Below are positions 49,200-58,144 of a DNA stretch of 64,000 nt, in pieces. Both the position numbers and the translations under genes were made by a program. The notes below the pieces were generated by a model that did no database searches, was not told the origin of the DNA, and saw nothing but the letters and a program-made list of their open reading frames with translations. This stretch comes from Pseudomonas sp. 30_B. Lineage in GTDB: Bacteria > Pseudomonadota > Gammaproteobacteria > Pseudomonadales > Pseudomonadaceae. The stretch covers positions 186,001-250,000 of the forward strand of contig NZ_JAFGYY010000003.1 of assembly GCF_017491605.1 (NCBI RefSeq). Reading direction: 5' to 3'. Each line of letters begins with the position of its first letter. The stretch's first letter is position 1.

Positions 49200-50669
49200 T
49201 CAGACAAGCTTCGAGGCGAGCCAGAACAGACCGGCGGCCAGGCCCATGGAGGCGGGCAGGGTCAGTACCCAGGCCATGAGGATGTTGCGCACCGTGCCGC
49301 CTTGCAGGCCGCTGCGGTTGGCCACCATGGTGCCGGCCACGCCCGAGGACAGCACGTGGGTGGTGGAGACCGGCAGGCTGTAGATATTGGCCAGGCCGAT
49401 GGCGGCGGTGGCGGTGAGCTGGGCGCTGATGCCCTGGGCATAGGTCATGCCCTGCTTGCCGATCTTCTCGCCGACGGTCAGTACCACGCGCTTCCAGCCG
49501 ACCATGGTGCCGATGCCCAGGGCCAGGGCCACGGCGATGATCACCCAGAACGGCGCGTACTCGGTGGTGGTGGTCAGGTCCTTGCGCAGCTTCTCCAGGT
49601 CCGCCTTCTCGCGTGCCGGCAGCTCGGACAGCTTGCCGACCTTCTTCGCGGTGTCGTCCAGGCACAGCAGGTAGCGGCGTACCTGAACGCGGGCGTCATT
49701 GCTCAGTTCGGCGTAGCTGGAAACGCCACGCAGGTCAGCCAGCAGGCCGTTGAGGGTTGCCTCGGTCTGCTTCGCCTCGCAGCGGTAGCGGTCCGGCATG
49801 TCGGAGCCGTTGGCCTTGCCCAGGGCCAGCATCTCGCCGAGGGTATCGGAATGGCGCTGGTAGAACTGCTGCAGGTGGGTGGCGGCGTCACGGGTACGCT
49901 CGATCTGGTAGGTGGTGCTGTTAAGGTCGAGGACGAACTGGGCCGGAACGATGCCGATCAGCACCAGCATGATCAGGCCGATGCCTTTCTGGCCGTCGTT
50001 GGAGCCGTGCACGAAGCTCACGGTCATGGCCGAGACCACCAGCACCAGGCGGTTCCAGAACGGCGGATGCTTCTTCTCGTCGACGTCGCGGCGGGTTTCC
50101 GGGGTCTTGTGCATCTTCGACAGCGGATACATCCACTTCAGGCCGAGCAGCAGCGCGGCGGCGACCAGGAAGCCGGCCAGCGGCGAGAAGATCAGCGACA
50201 GGCCGATGTCGATCGCCTTGCCCCAGTTGATCCCGTCGGCCACCGGTACGTCGGTCAGCAGTGCGTTGGCCAGGCCCACGCCGAGGATCGAGCCGATCAG
50301 GGTGTGCGAGCTGGAGGCGGGAATGCCGAAGTACCAGGTGCCGAGGTTCCAGGTGATGGCGGCGGCGAGCAGCGAGAACACCATGATCAGGCCATGGCTG
50401 GTGTTCACGTTGATCAGCAGCTCCACCGGCAGCAGGTGGACGATCGCGTAGGCGACGCCGACGCCACCGAGCAATACGCCGAGGAAGTTGAAGATGCCGG
50501 AGAGGATCACCGCGCGGTAGGGCGACATGGCCTTGGTGTAGATGACCGTGGCCACCGCGTTGGCGGTGTCGTGGAAGCCGTTGATGAACTCGAAGGCGAG
50601 TACGAACGCCAGTGCCAGAACCAGGCTGACACCTACCCAGATATCGAGTCCGCTGAAGAGATCGAACAT
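49200..50669 (-). CDS. pitA: Pit-family inorganic phosphate transporter
   Basis: The 489-residue protein is a PHO4/Pit permease with about ten transmembrane helices. It has the paired signatures FEFINGFHDTANAVATVIYT and VHGSNDGQKGIG in the two halves. A cytoplasmic charged segment of about 120 residues sits in the middle. Pit transporters take up metal-phosphate complexes driven by protons. ATG 50669 gives MFDLFSGLDIWVGVSL. The frame upstream is not protein-like. Confidence 0.92.
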   Translation of the reverse strand: MFDLFSGLDIWVGVSLVLALAFVLAFEFINGFHDTANAVATVIYTKAMSPYRAVILSGIFNFLGVLLGGVGVAYAIVHLLPVELLINVNTSHGLIMVFSLLAAAITWNLGTWYFGIPASSSHTLIGSILGVGLANALLTDVPVADGINWGKAIDIGLSLIFSPLAGFLVAAALLLGLKWMYPLSKMHKTPETRRDVDEKKHPPFWNRLVLVVSAMTVSFVHGSNDGQKGIGLIMLVLIGIVPAQFVLDLNSTTYQIERTRDAATHLQQFYQRHSDTLGEMLALGKANGSDMPDRYRCEAKQTEATLNGLLADLRGVSSYAELSNDARVQVRRYLLCLDDTAKKVGKLSELPAREKADLEKLRKDLTTTTEYAPFWVIIAVALALGIGTMVGWKRVVLTVGEKIGKQGMTYAQGISAQLTATAAIGLANIYSLPVSTTHVLSSGVAGTMVANRSGLQGGTVRNILMAWVLTLPASMGLAAGLFWLASKLV

Positions 50670-50960
50670 GAAGTTTCTATGACCGGTCGGAGACGGGGCG
50701 GCGATTATGCCAGAAGCCATTGAGTGCCGTATTCAGCCTGAAACGGTTTCTCGAATTCGCGCGACCTCACGTCGCACGCTGCTTCCAGGCAGGGTGGAAA
50801 AGACTTGCAATGCTTCCACGCCGGGCCGCCGGCCCGCCTGATGAATGTTTGAGGTCAGTACCGGACTCCCCCACGGAGCCCATCCCACCCGCAATTTGCG
50901 ACCTTCCTACAGCACAAAATCTGCCTGGTCGGCCTCACGGAGGAGCATTCGTACCCGGAC
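50670..50960. other. Intergenic region upstream of pitA
   Basis: The 290 bases before pitA hold no convincing gene. They should contain the pitA promoter on the minus strand, but I see no clear sigma70 pair and no Pho box. Confidence 0.4.
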
Positions 50961-51182
50961 CTACGGTTTAAGGGAAGCCGCTTCCTGTTCCTTTTTCAGT
51001 CGTTGTTCTTCGATCTTTTCCAGCTCCCGGTCGAAGGCCTGGTCGAGCAGGTTGCGGCGCTTGCGCCACGGCTTTCGTTCGGGGTCCGGCTGGGCGGCGT
51101 AGCGAGTGACTTCACCGCCGTACACATCCTTGTAGCGTTGCTCCTGGCGCTCCAGTTCTGCGCGCAGTTCGTCTTTGGTCAC
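50961..51182 (-). CDS. Small conserved hypothetical protein
   Basis: A 73-residue, highly charged protein, MTKDELRAELERQEQRYKDV at the start and many Glu/Lys/Arg, probably helical. It starts at GTG 51182 with AGGA six bases before it. The longer ORF upstream has no such site and no protein character. No family is recognised. It does not look secreted or membrane-bound. Confidence 0.65.
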   Translation of the reverse strand: MTKDELRAELERQEQRYKDVYGGEVTRYAAQPDPERKPWRKRRNLLDQAFDRELEKIEEQRLKKEQEAASLKP

Positions 51183-51380
51183 GATGTGTCCTGATGACAG
51201 AGAGAATTCATTGCCGGCGGACGTCCTGTGTGGACGACGCTCCGGGCAGTGTAGACGCTGGGCGCTACATAGCCGGGGCGACCGGAAACGGCGCGGATTA
51301 TAACCTTTTGCGCGGGCCGGCCGCAGAAGTGCCGCCGACGGACGGCGGCAGGCCAGCAATGGTGCGGGTTGCGGGAGGGC

Positions 51381-52457
<1,077 letters not shown>

Positions 52458-52504
52458 GGCAGGCTTCCTGGCGTACCGATGAATGGGTAGCGCCATACTG
52501 CGAC

Positions 52505-52585
52505 ATTTTTGTTATTTCAAAAAATTATTAATTAGAATTTATATATAACTAGAAATTGATTTTATCGGTGTCGGCTCATTAATTT
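52505..52585. other. Very AT-rich promoter segment between sfnR-like and psiF-like genes
   Basis: The segment includes long A/T runs (TTATTAATTAGAATTTATAT and neighbours) in a 66% GC genome. It lies between the divergent start codons of the sigma54 activator and the PsiF gene. Such DNA is favoured by H-NS-like MvaT/MvaU proteins. No specific site is assigned. Confidence 0.55.
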
Positions 52586-52679
52586 GCGGTGGCGAGTCAC
52601 ACGGCGCCTGCGCCACGGGTCGCCAATGCGGGCGCGCGAGCTACGCTGAGGGAGGCAATCCATCCCAGGAGACCTCTCC

Positions 52680-52985
52680 ATGACCACCGTTCGTATTCCG
52701 CTGCTCGCACTGGCCCTTCTGTTCTCGGTGCAAGGCTTCGCTGCCACCGCCGCGCAGACCGCGCAGCAGGAAAAAATGAAGACCTGTAACGCCGACGCCA
52801 CCGCCAAGACCCTGAAGGGCGATGAGCGCAAGGCGTTCATGAGCAAATGCCTGTCGGCCGGCGGCGACGTCAAGGCGACGACGGCTCAGCAGGAAAAGAT
52901 GAAGACCTGCAACGCCGATGCGACCAAGAAGGCGCTCAAGGGCGACGAACGCAAGGCGTACATGAGCACCTGTCTGAAAAAGTGA
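52680..52985 (+). CDS. psiF: PsiF-repeat periplasmic protein
   Basis: The 101-residue protein has a signal peptide (MTTVRIPLLALALLFSVQGF) and two PsiF repeats of about 33 residues. Each repeat has QQEKMKTCNADAT and LKGDERKA(F/Y)MS(K/T)CL with two Cys. E. coli psiF is induced by phosphate starvation. The function is unknown. AGGAG lies eight bases before the ATG. A terminator follows. Confidence 0.85.
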   Translation: MTTVRIPLLALALLFSVQGFAATAAQTAQQEKMKTCNADATAKTLKGDERKAFMSKCLSAGGDVKATTAQQEKMKTCNADATKKALKGDERKAYMSTCLKK

Positions 52986-53021
52986 GGATGGAGCGCGGCA
53001 GTGCCGCGCGGTATGCAACAA

Positions 53022-53045
53022 GGGCAGCCTGGGGCTGCCCTTTTT
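53022..53045 (+). terminator. Terminator after psiF
   Basis: GGGCAGCC (53022-53029) pairs with GGCTGCCC (53033-53040) and TTTTT follows. Confidence 0.8.
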
Positions 53046-53059
53046 CGTGGCCGATCTGT

Positions 53060-53158
53060 TCAGATGCCGGAGAACACCAGCCAGGCGCTGATCACTGCGT
53101 AGACGACGAACGCCGTGTCGATCCGCAGGCTGGCCGGGAACCGCTGGGAAAGGTTCAT
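53060..53158 (-). CDS. Putative 32-residue single-pass membrane peptide
   Basis: An ORF of 32 codons, MNLSQRFPASLRIDTAFVVY followed by AVISAWLVFSGI, has one hydrophobic helix and a basic N-terminus. Its ATG overlaps the stop of the upstream 44-residue ORF (TGA and ATG share ATGA), so it would be translated by coupling. It is too short for ordinary gene callers. No family is recognised. Confidence 0.55.
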   Translation of the reverse strand: MNLSQRFPASLRIDTAFVVYAVISAWLVFSGI

Positions 53159-53289
53159 TTCCTGCTCACCGCGGACCAGAAGCCCTGGGCATTGCGGAAC
53201 GGCTGGCGGGCCATCTGTTCGGGGCGGGTGATGCCATCGGCCAGCAGGGCGTTGACGAGGGCGGAAAAGGACTTGGCGCTGTAGCTCAT
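53155..53289 (-). CDS. Small conserved-looking cytoplasmic protein (44 aa)
   Basis: The 44-residue protein starts MSYSAKSFSALVNALLADGI and ends with a basic tail. AGGAG lies six bases before ATG 53289. It has no membrane segment. It overlaps the downstream membrane peptide by four bases. The function is unknown. The good ribosome-binding site and amino-acid make-up favour a real gene. Confidence 0.65.
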   Translation of the reverse strand: MSYSAKSFSALVNALLADGITRPEQMARQPFRNAQGFWSAVSRK

Positions 53290-53367
53290 GTTCGGCTCCT
53301 GATGCTTTCTCTCCGTTGGGTGGAGCAATGAAAACACCGCGGCCGCTATCGACGGAAATGGATAGCC

Positions 53368-54297
53368 TTAAGGGTGACCATCGATGAAATTGATGGAGGG
53401 CCAGGACAGTTCGAGCTGGCTTTCGAAGTGCCGCGCCTCGCCGGTAATCGGGTCGATGAAGTCCAGTTGGCGGGCCAGCAGCTTCAGCGGCTTCTCGTAG
53501 TCTTCCGGCGGACGCTCGTCACGGGGCAGCAGGGTGGGGTAGAGCGGATCGAAGCACAGCGCCGCGCCCAGGGCCGACATGTGCACGCGCAACTGGTGGC
53601 GCTTGCCGGTCACTGGATGCAGACCGTAGCGCCACAGCGCGCCGCGTCGCTCCAGCACCTCGATGCGCGTTTCGCTGTTGGGGACGCCTTCCACTTCCTG
53701 CATCAGGATGAAGGGATCGCCGTCCACCATCCGCGACTTGCGCACATGGGGGAATTCCAGCTGCGGCAGCGCGGGGGCGATGGCCTCGTACATCTTGTCG
53801 ATGCGCCGTTCGCGGAACAGCGCCTGGTAGGCGGCGCGGCTGTCGGGATTGGCGGAGAACAGTACCAGTCCGGCTGTGAGCCGGTCGATGCGGTGCAGCG
53901 GCACCAGCAGCGGGTTGTCCAGGCGCCTGGCCAGGCGGGCGAGCAGGGTTTGCTCGACGTATTGGCCGGACGGCGTTACCGGCAGGAAGTGCGGCTTGTC
54001 CGCCACCACCAGGTGTTCGTCGATATAAAGGACGGACTCCTGGAAGGGCACCGGCGTCTCCTGCGGCACTTCGCGGAAGTAGTGGATGCGCAACGCTTCG
54101 CGGTAGGGATGCTCGGGGCCGATGGGCTGGCCGTCGCTGTCCAGCACCTTGCCGCGGGCCATACGGTCGAGCCAGGTATCGCGGCTGATGGCCGGGAAGT
54201 GCGCGCACAGGCAGTCCAGCACCGTTTTCCAGGGCCCGGCAGGCAAGTGCAGGGTGCTGGCGCGTTGCTGGGCGGCGGAGAAGCGGGAGCTGGACAT
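53368..54297 (-). CDS. RNA pseudouridine synthase, RluA family
   Basis: The 309-residue protein has the RluA core: VVADKPHFLPVTPSG, the catalytic Asp in HRIDRLTAGLVLFS, RRIDKMYEAI, and TGKRHQLRVHMSALG near the C-terminus. It should convert a uridine in rRNA or tRNA to pseudouridine. The target is unknown. ATG 54297 (MSSSRFSAAQQRAS) is chosen. The 76 codons upstream have no protein character and overlap the CDF gene in another frame. Confidence 0.9.
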   Translation of the reverse strand: MSSSRFSAAQQRASTLHLPAGPWKTVLDCLCAHFPAISRDTWLDRMARGKVLDSDGQPIGPEHPYREALRIHYFREVPQETPVPFQESVLYIDEHLVVADKPHFLPVTPSGQYVEQTLLARLARRLDNPLLVPLHRIDRLTAGLVLFSANPDSRAAYQALFRERRIDKMYEAIAPALPQLEFPHVRKSRMVDGDPFILMQEVEGVPNSETRIEVLERRGALWRYGLHPVTGKRHQLRVHMSALGAALCFDPLYPTLLPRDERPPEDYEKPLKLLARQLDFIDPITGEARHFESQLELSWPSINFIDGHP

Positions 54298-54380
54298 TGG
54301 AAGCGGCGACCGGGGTTCGACAGGCTGCGCATTAGGCCGCAGCCGCGCGGTGGTCGTCAAAGCGGGCGCGACTTCCGGTA

Positions 54381-55334
54381 TCAGGCCGCGACCGGGTTGA
54401 TCTCCACCGTGATGTGCACCAGCTCCTCGTGCACCTGCAGGCGCTGGCGTACCAGCTCGGGCGTCAGCCCGCCGGCGGTTGCCAGGCTCAGGATGCAGGC
54501 GTAGCGCGCCTTGCCCACGCGCCACAGGTGCAGGTCGGTGATGCGCGCCGGTTGCGGCAGTTCGGCGACCACCTCGCGAATTTCCTCCACGACCGGGTCG
54601 TTCATCTCCGCATCCAGCAGCACCCGGCTGCTCTGCTTGAGCAGGCCGACCGACCAGGCCGCCACCAGCACGGCGCCAACGATACCCATCAGCGGATCGA
54701 GCCAGGCCGCGCCCCAGAACATGCCGCCGATCAGCGCGACGATGGCCGCTACCGAGGTGGCGGCGTCGGCGAGTACGTGCAGGTAGGCGGCGCGCAGGTT
54801 GAGGTCATGGTGATGCTCATGCTGATGGTCATGCCCATGGTGGTGAGGGTGGCCGTGCCCATGGTCATGATGGTGGTGCTCGCCACGCAGCAGCCAGGCG
54901 CAGACCAGGTTCACCAGCAGGCCGAGCACGGCGATGGCGATGGCCTGCTCGTAGTGGATCGGCGTCGGGGCGAGCAGGCGCGCCACGGATTCGAACAGCA
55001 TCAGAGCGGCCACGCCCAGCAGCAGGATGGCGCTGGTATAGCTGGCCAGCACCTCGATCTTGAAGGTGCCGAAGGCGAAGCGCGCATCGCCCTTGAAGCG
55101 CCGCGCCGCCACATAGGCGAAGAACGCCAGGCCCAGCGCCAGGGCGTGGGAGCTCATGTGCCAACCGTCGGCGAGCAGGGCCATGGAGTTGAAGAGCCAG
55201 CCGCCGACGATTTCCACCACCATCATCACCACGGTCAGCAGCGCGGCGCGCAGGGTGTTGCGTTCGGCCAGGGGATTGCCTTCGTGGAACTGGTGATCGT
55301 GCTGGCCGTCTTGCGGCTGTACTGCGTGCTGCAT
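54381..55334 (-). CDS. dmeF: CDF-family metal exporter (DmeF-type, Ni/Co)
   Basis: The 317-residue protein has six transmembrane helices, DGWHMSSHALALG in TM2 and HVLADAATSVAAI in TM5 (metal-coordinating His/Asp). A His-rich cytoplasmic loop with over a dozen His lies between TM4 and TM5, and the C-terminal dimer domain ends in VHITVEINPV. The DxxxH/HxxxD pattern is that of DmeF-type nickel/cobalt exporters. It is divergent from an RcnR-like repressor, which supports the Ni/Co assignment. Confidence 0.88.
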   Translation of the reverse strand: MQHAVQPQDGQHDHQFHEGNPLAERNTLRAALLTVVMMVVEIVGGWLFNSMALLADGWHMSSHALALGLAFFAYVAARRFKGDARFAFGTFKIEVLASYTSAILLLGVAALMLFESVARLLAPTPIHYEQAIAIAVLGLLVNLVCAWLLRGEHHHHDHGHGHPHHHGHDHQHEHHHDLNLRAAYLHVLADAATSVAAIVALIGGMFWGAAWLDPLMGIVGAVLVAAWSVGLLKQSSRVLLDAEMNDPVVEEIREVVAELPQPARITDLHLWRVGKARYACILSLATAGGLTPELVRQRLQVHEELVHITVEINPVAA

Positions 55335-55360
55335 GATGATGGTCCGTAACAGAAGCCTGG

Positions 55361-55377
55361 ATACTATACCCCAGTAT
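55361..55377. promoter_or_regulatory. RcnR/CsoR-type operator between dmeF and its repressor
   Basis: ATACTATACCCCAGTAT has ATACT/AGTAT arms around a C4 tract. On the other strand it reads ATACTGGGGTATAGTAT, close to the TACT-G(n)-N-AGTA sites of RcnR-type repressors. It lies in the 59-base gap between the divergent starts and can control both. Confidence 0.75.
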
Positions 55378-55393
55378 ACTTTGGAGCGTTGAC

Positions 55394-55669
55394 GTGGGAC
55401 ATACCATCAAGGACCAGAAGAAGCTGCTGACCCGGGTGCGCCGCATCAAGGGACAGAGCGAGGCACTGGAGCGGGCGCTGGAGGCTGGCAGCGAATGTGC
55501 GGCGATCCTGCAGCAGATTGCCGCCATCCGTGGCGCGGTGAATGGCCTGATGGCCGAAGTGCTGGAAGGTCACCTGCGTGACCACCTGGGCGACGCGGAG
55601 CGCACCGCCGCCGAGCGCCAGGAGGATCTGGAGCAGGTGGTGAGCGTGCTGCGTTCCTACCTGAAGTAA
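55394..55669 (+). CDS. RcnR/DmeR-type metal-responsive repressor (CsoR family)
   Basis: The 91-residue protein is a DUF156/CsoR-family repressor. It has His3, Cys35, His60 and His64, the ligand set of the Ni/Co sensor RcnR (MGHTIKDQKKLL, ECAAILQQIAAIRGAVNGLM, GHLRDH). On binding nickel or cobalt it should leave the operator and let dmeF be made. It starts at GTG 55394 with GGAG seven bases before. FrmR-type formaldehyde sensing is the main alternative, made unlikely by the exporter next door. Confidence 0.9.
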   Translation: MGHTIKDQKKLLTRVRRIKGQSEALERALEAGSECAAILQQIAAIRGAVNGLMAEVLEGHLRDHLGDAERTAAERQEDLEQVVSVLRSYLK

Positions 55670-55678
55670 CGCGGCGGC

Positions 55679-55909
55679 TCAGCCGGACAGGCGTACCGCC
55701 AGTTCGTCGACTTCCTCGGCCCAGTCCGAGTCGTCCTCCAGGGCTTCGCGCAGGAACGTCGCCTGGGCCGGGCTCCAGAACGGCGCGTCCGGCAGTGCCT
55801 GACCGGCGGCCAGGCGGTGGCTGCCGAGAAACGCATCGATTTCCTGGCGGCCATTGGGCAGGCCGAGTTGCTTGAACAGTGCGCCGAGCGTGTGTGGACT
55901 GGTATCCAT
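55679..55909 (-). CDS. DUF2789 family protein
   Basis: The 76-residue protein MDTSPHTLGALFKQLGLPNG ... FWSPAQATFLREALEDDSDW is a DUF2789 member, a small helical family of unknown role. GGAGG lies just before ATG 55909. The longer ORF upstream lacks protein features. Confidence 0.85.
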   Translation of the reverse strand: MDTSPHTLGALFKQLGLPNGRQEIDAFLGSHRLAAGQALPDAPFWSPAQATFLREALEDDSDWAEEVDELAVRLSG

Positions 55910-56100
55910 GGGGCCTCCGGTGAGTCCTTCGAGTGATGGGGACGCGTCGGGCGGACGCGAGTAGCTGCAACAACTATAGGTGCATCTGCCGGAGGGCAGC
56001 GCCGGGATCGGCCCGCGTGCACGGAGAATAGATAGCCAGCTTTCAATTTCCCCGGCGCCGCGCAATCATTGACTCAGCCCACCCACCGCCAGGCCTGCCC

Positions 56101-57303
56101 ATGAGCGCTCCCGAGCAGCGAAGTGCCGCCGTAACCCTGCAGATACTCGCGACCGTTTCCTTCACGTTGATCCTCTACCTCAGCATCGGCCTGCTGCTGC
56201 CGGTGCTGCCGGGGTTCGTCCACGAAGGCCTGGGCTATGACACGGTCATCGCTGGCGTGGTGATCAGCCTGCAGTATCTCGCCACCCTGATCTCGCGGCC
56301 CCTGGCCGGCTACCTGACCGACACCCACGGCGCCAAGCGCGCGGTGCTCTATGGGCTGGGCGTGCTGGGGCTCGGCGGTTTGCTGGTGCTGCTCTCCACC
56401 AGCCTGGAGAGCGTGCGCTGGCTGAGCCTGGCCCTGCTGCTGGGCAGCCGCCTGCTGTTCGGACTGGCGCAGGGGCTGATGGGGATCGGCACCGCCAGTT
56501 GGGGCATTGCCCAGGTCGGCACGCAGAACACCGCCAAGGTGATTTCCTGGAACGGCATCGTCAGCTATGGCGGCATTGCCGTCGGCGCGCCGCTGGGCGT
56601 CACCCTGTCCGGCTCGCTGGGGTTGTGGAGCCTGGGTGCGAGCATTCTGCTGCTGACCGCCCTGGGCCTGTTCACCGCCCGTGGCCGGCAGGCCGTGCCG
56701 ATCATCGCCGGCACGCGGATGGCCTTCCATGCCGTGCTGGGCCGCGTGCTGCCCTACGGCATGTGCGTGATGCTCGGCTCCATCGGCTTCGGCACCCTGG
56801 CCGCCTTCATCACCCTGTATTACGGCAGCCAGGGCTGGGCCAACCCGGCCTGGTGCCTGACGGCGTTCGGCGTCTGCTTCATCGGCGCGCGGCTGCTGTT
56901 CTCCTGGACGGTCAACCGCTTGGGCGGCTTCGTGGTCGCAATGGTCTGCCTGGCGGTGGAAGCCTGCGGCCTGCTGCTGCTCTGGCAGGCGCCCGGGCCC
57001 GGCATCGCGCTGCTGGGCGCGGCGCTCACCGGTTGCGGTCTGTCGCTGGTCTACCCGTCGCTGGGCGTGGAGGCGGTGCTGCGCATTCCCGCGAGCAGCC
57101 GCAGCGCGGGGTTGGGCGCCTACGCGCTGTTCTTCGACCTGGCGCTGGGCGTGGCCGGCCCGCTGATGGGGCTCATCGCCGTCCACCACGGCTATGCGTC
57201 GACCTTCCTCGCCGCCGCCGGCCTTGCGGCCTGCGGCTTCCTCATCTGCCTGGGTCTGCTGCGCTGGACGCGGCAGCGCCATGAGGAACTGCCGCAGGGT
57301 TGA
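56101..57303 (+). CDS. MFS transporter, YhhS family
   Basis: The 400-residue protein has about 12 transmembrane helices and the MFS loop RPLAGYLTDTHGAKRAVLYG between TM2 and TM3. It resembles YhhS-type efflux permeases. The substrate is unknown. It converges on the GST gene with no gap between stops. Confidence 0.85.
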   Translation: MSAPEQRSAAVTLQILATVSFTLILYLSIGLLLPVLPGFVHEGLGYDTVIAGVVISLQYLATLISRPLAGYLTDTHGAKRAVLYGLGVLGLGGLLVLLSTSLESVRWLSLALLLGSRLLFGLAQGLMGIGTASWGIAQVGTQNTAKVISWNGIVSYGGIAVGAPLGVTLSGSLGLWSLGASILLLTALGLFTARGRQAVPIIAGTRMAFHAVLGRVLPYGMCVMLGSIGFGTLAAFITLYYGSQGWANPAWCLTAFGVCFIGARLLFSWTVNRLGGFVVAMVCLAVEACGLLLLWQAPGPGIALLGAALTGCGLSLVYPSLGVEAVLRIPASSRSAGLGAYALFFDLALGVAGPLMGLIAVHHGYASTFLAAAGLAACGFLICLGLLRWTRQRHEELPQG

Positions 57304-57906
57304 TCACACCGGCGGGAAGGCCTTGAAGGCTTCCTGCGATTCGGCATAAAGCGTCCAGTCGTGCAGGGCGGGGTAGGTGTCCGCCGGCATGTACTGGACG
57401 TGCAGCAGCTGGATGAAGGTCCAGGCCACGGCAATGCTCAGACCGGCCTGATCGAGTCGTCCATCGCGCGGCAACGGGTGCTCGGTGAGTTCGTTTTCCA
57501 GCGCGGCGCAGGCGGCGTGCAACTGCTCCTCGACCCGTCCTTGCCACGGCATGTGCTGCTTGTCCTCCGGACGCTGCTGCTCGTAGTAGCGCTGCACGGC
57601 CTTTTCCATTGCCGCCAGTGCCAGCCCCAGCAGGCGGGTGGCGCGCACCCGCGCGGTGGACTCGCCGGGCATCAGGCTGCGCCCGGCTTCATGTTCGATC
57701 AGGTCGATGATCAGGGTGGAGTCCATCAGCGTCTGGCCGTCGTCGAGGATCAGCGTCGGGGCCTTGACCACCGGGTTGATCCCGCGGAAGTCCTCGTAGG
57801 TGCTGAATACCGAGAGCGGGCGATGCTGGAATTCGACCTCCAGCAGGCGCAGGGAGATGGCGGTACGGCGGACATAGGGCGAATCGAGCATTCCGATCAG
57901 TTGCAT
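57304..57906 (-). CDS. Glutathione S-transferase family protein
   Basis: The 200-residue protein starts MQLIGMLDSPYVRRTAISLR with the thioredoxin-fold SPYVRR region and has KAPTLILDDG (cis-Pro) and DSTLIIDLIEHEAG. The helical C-terminal domain follows. AGGA lies seven bases before the ATG. The substrate is unknown. Confidence 0.88.
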   Translation of the reverse strand: MQLIGMLDSPYVRRTAISLRLLEVEFQHRPLSVFSTYEDFRGINPVVKAPTLILDDGQTLMDSTLIIDLIEHEAGRSLMPGESTARVRATRLLGLALAAMEKAVQRYYEQQRPEDKQHMPWQGRVEEQLHAACAALENELTEHPLPRDGRLDQAGLSIAVAWTFIQLLHVQYMPADTYPALHDWTLYAESQEAFKAFPPV

Positions 57907-58112
57907 GGGCGCATCCTGTTAGTGGCGATTACATGGCAGCTGGCGCGGGCTTGCGCGCGAGGGACATGAATCTAGCGACTTTGTCCGCGCAGAAGAATCG
58001 AAGATATTGGCAGGTTAGTTCAGGAGCGTTTGTTGCGCGGCTTGCAAGGGCGCAGTCACCTGCGCGGGCGCATGAGGCAATTCGGGGGAGGACACGGATG
58101 CCGGTGACGGCT

Positions 58113-58140
58113 ACGGGCTGGCGCCATGGCGCCAGCCCGT
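58113..58140. repeat. 28-bp perfect palindrome after ppk2
   Basis: ACGGGCTGGCGC (58113-58124) continues through CATG into its exact complement, ending at 58140. It lies 4 bases past the ppk2 stop. There is no T tract on the minus strand, so it is not a standard terminator. Confidence 0.7.
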
Positions 58141-58144
58141 TGGC

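Noticed and set aside
54790-54870. Low-complexity CAT/ATG-rich DNA as a microsatellite
   Set aside because: It encodes the histidine-rich metal loop of the DmeF-type exporter, a known feature of the family.
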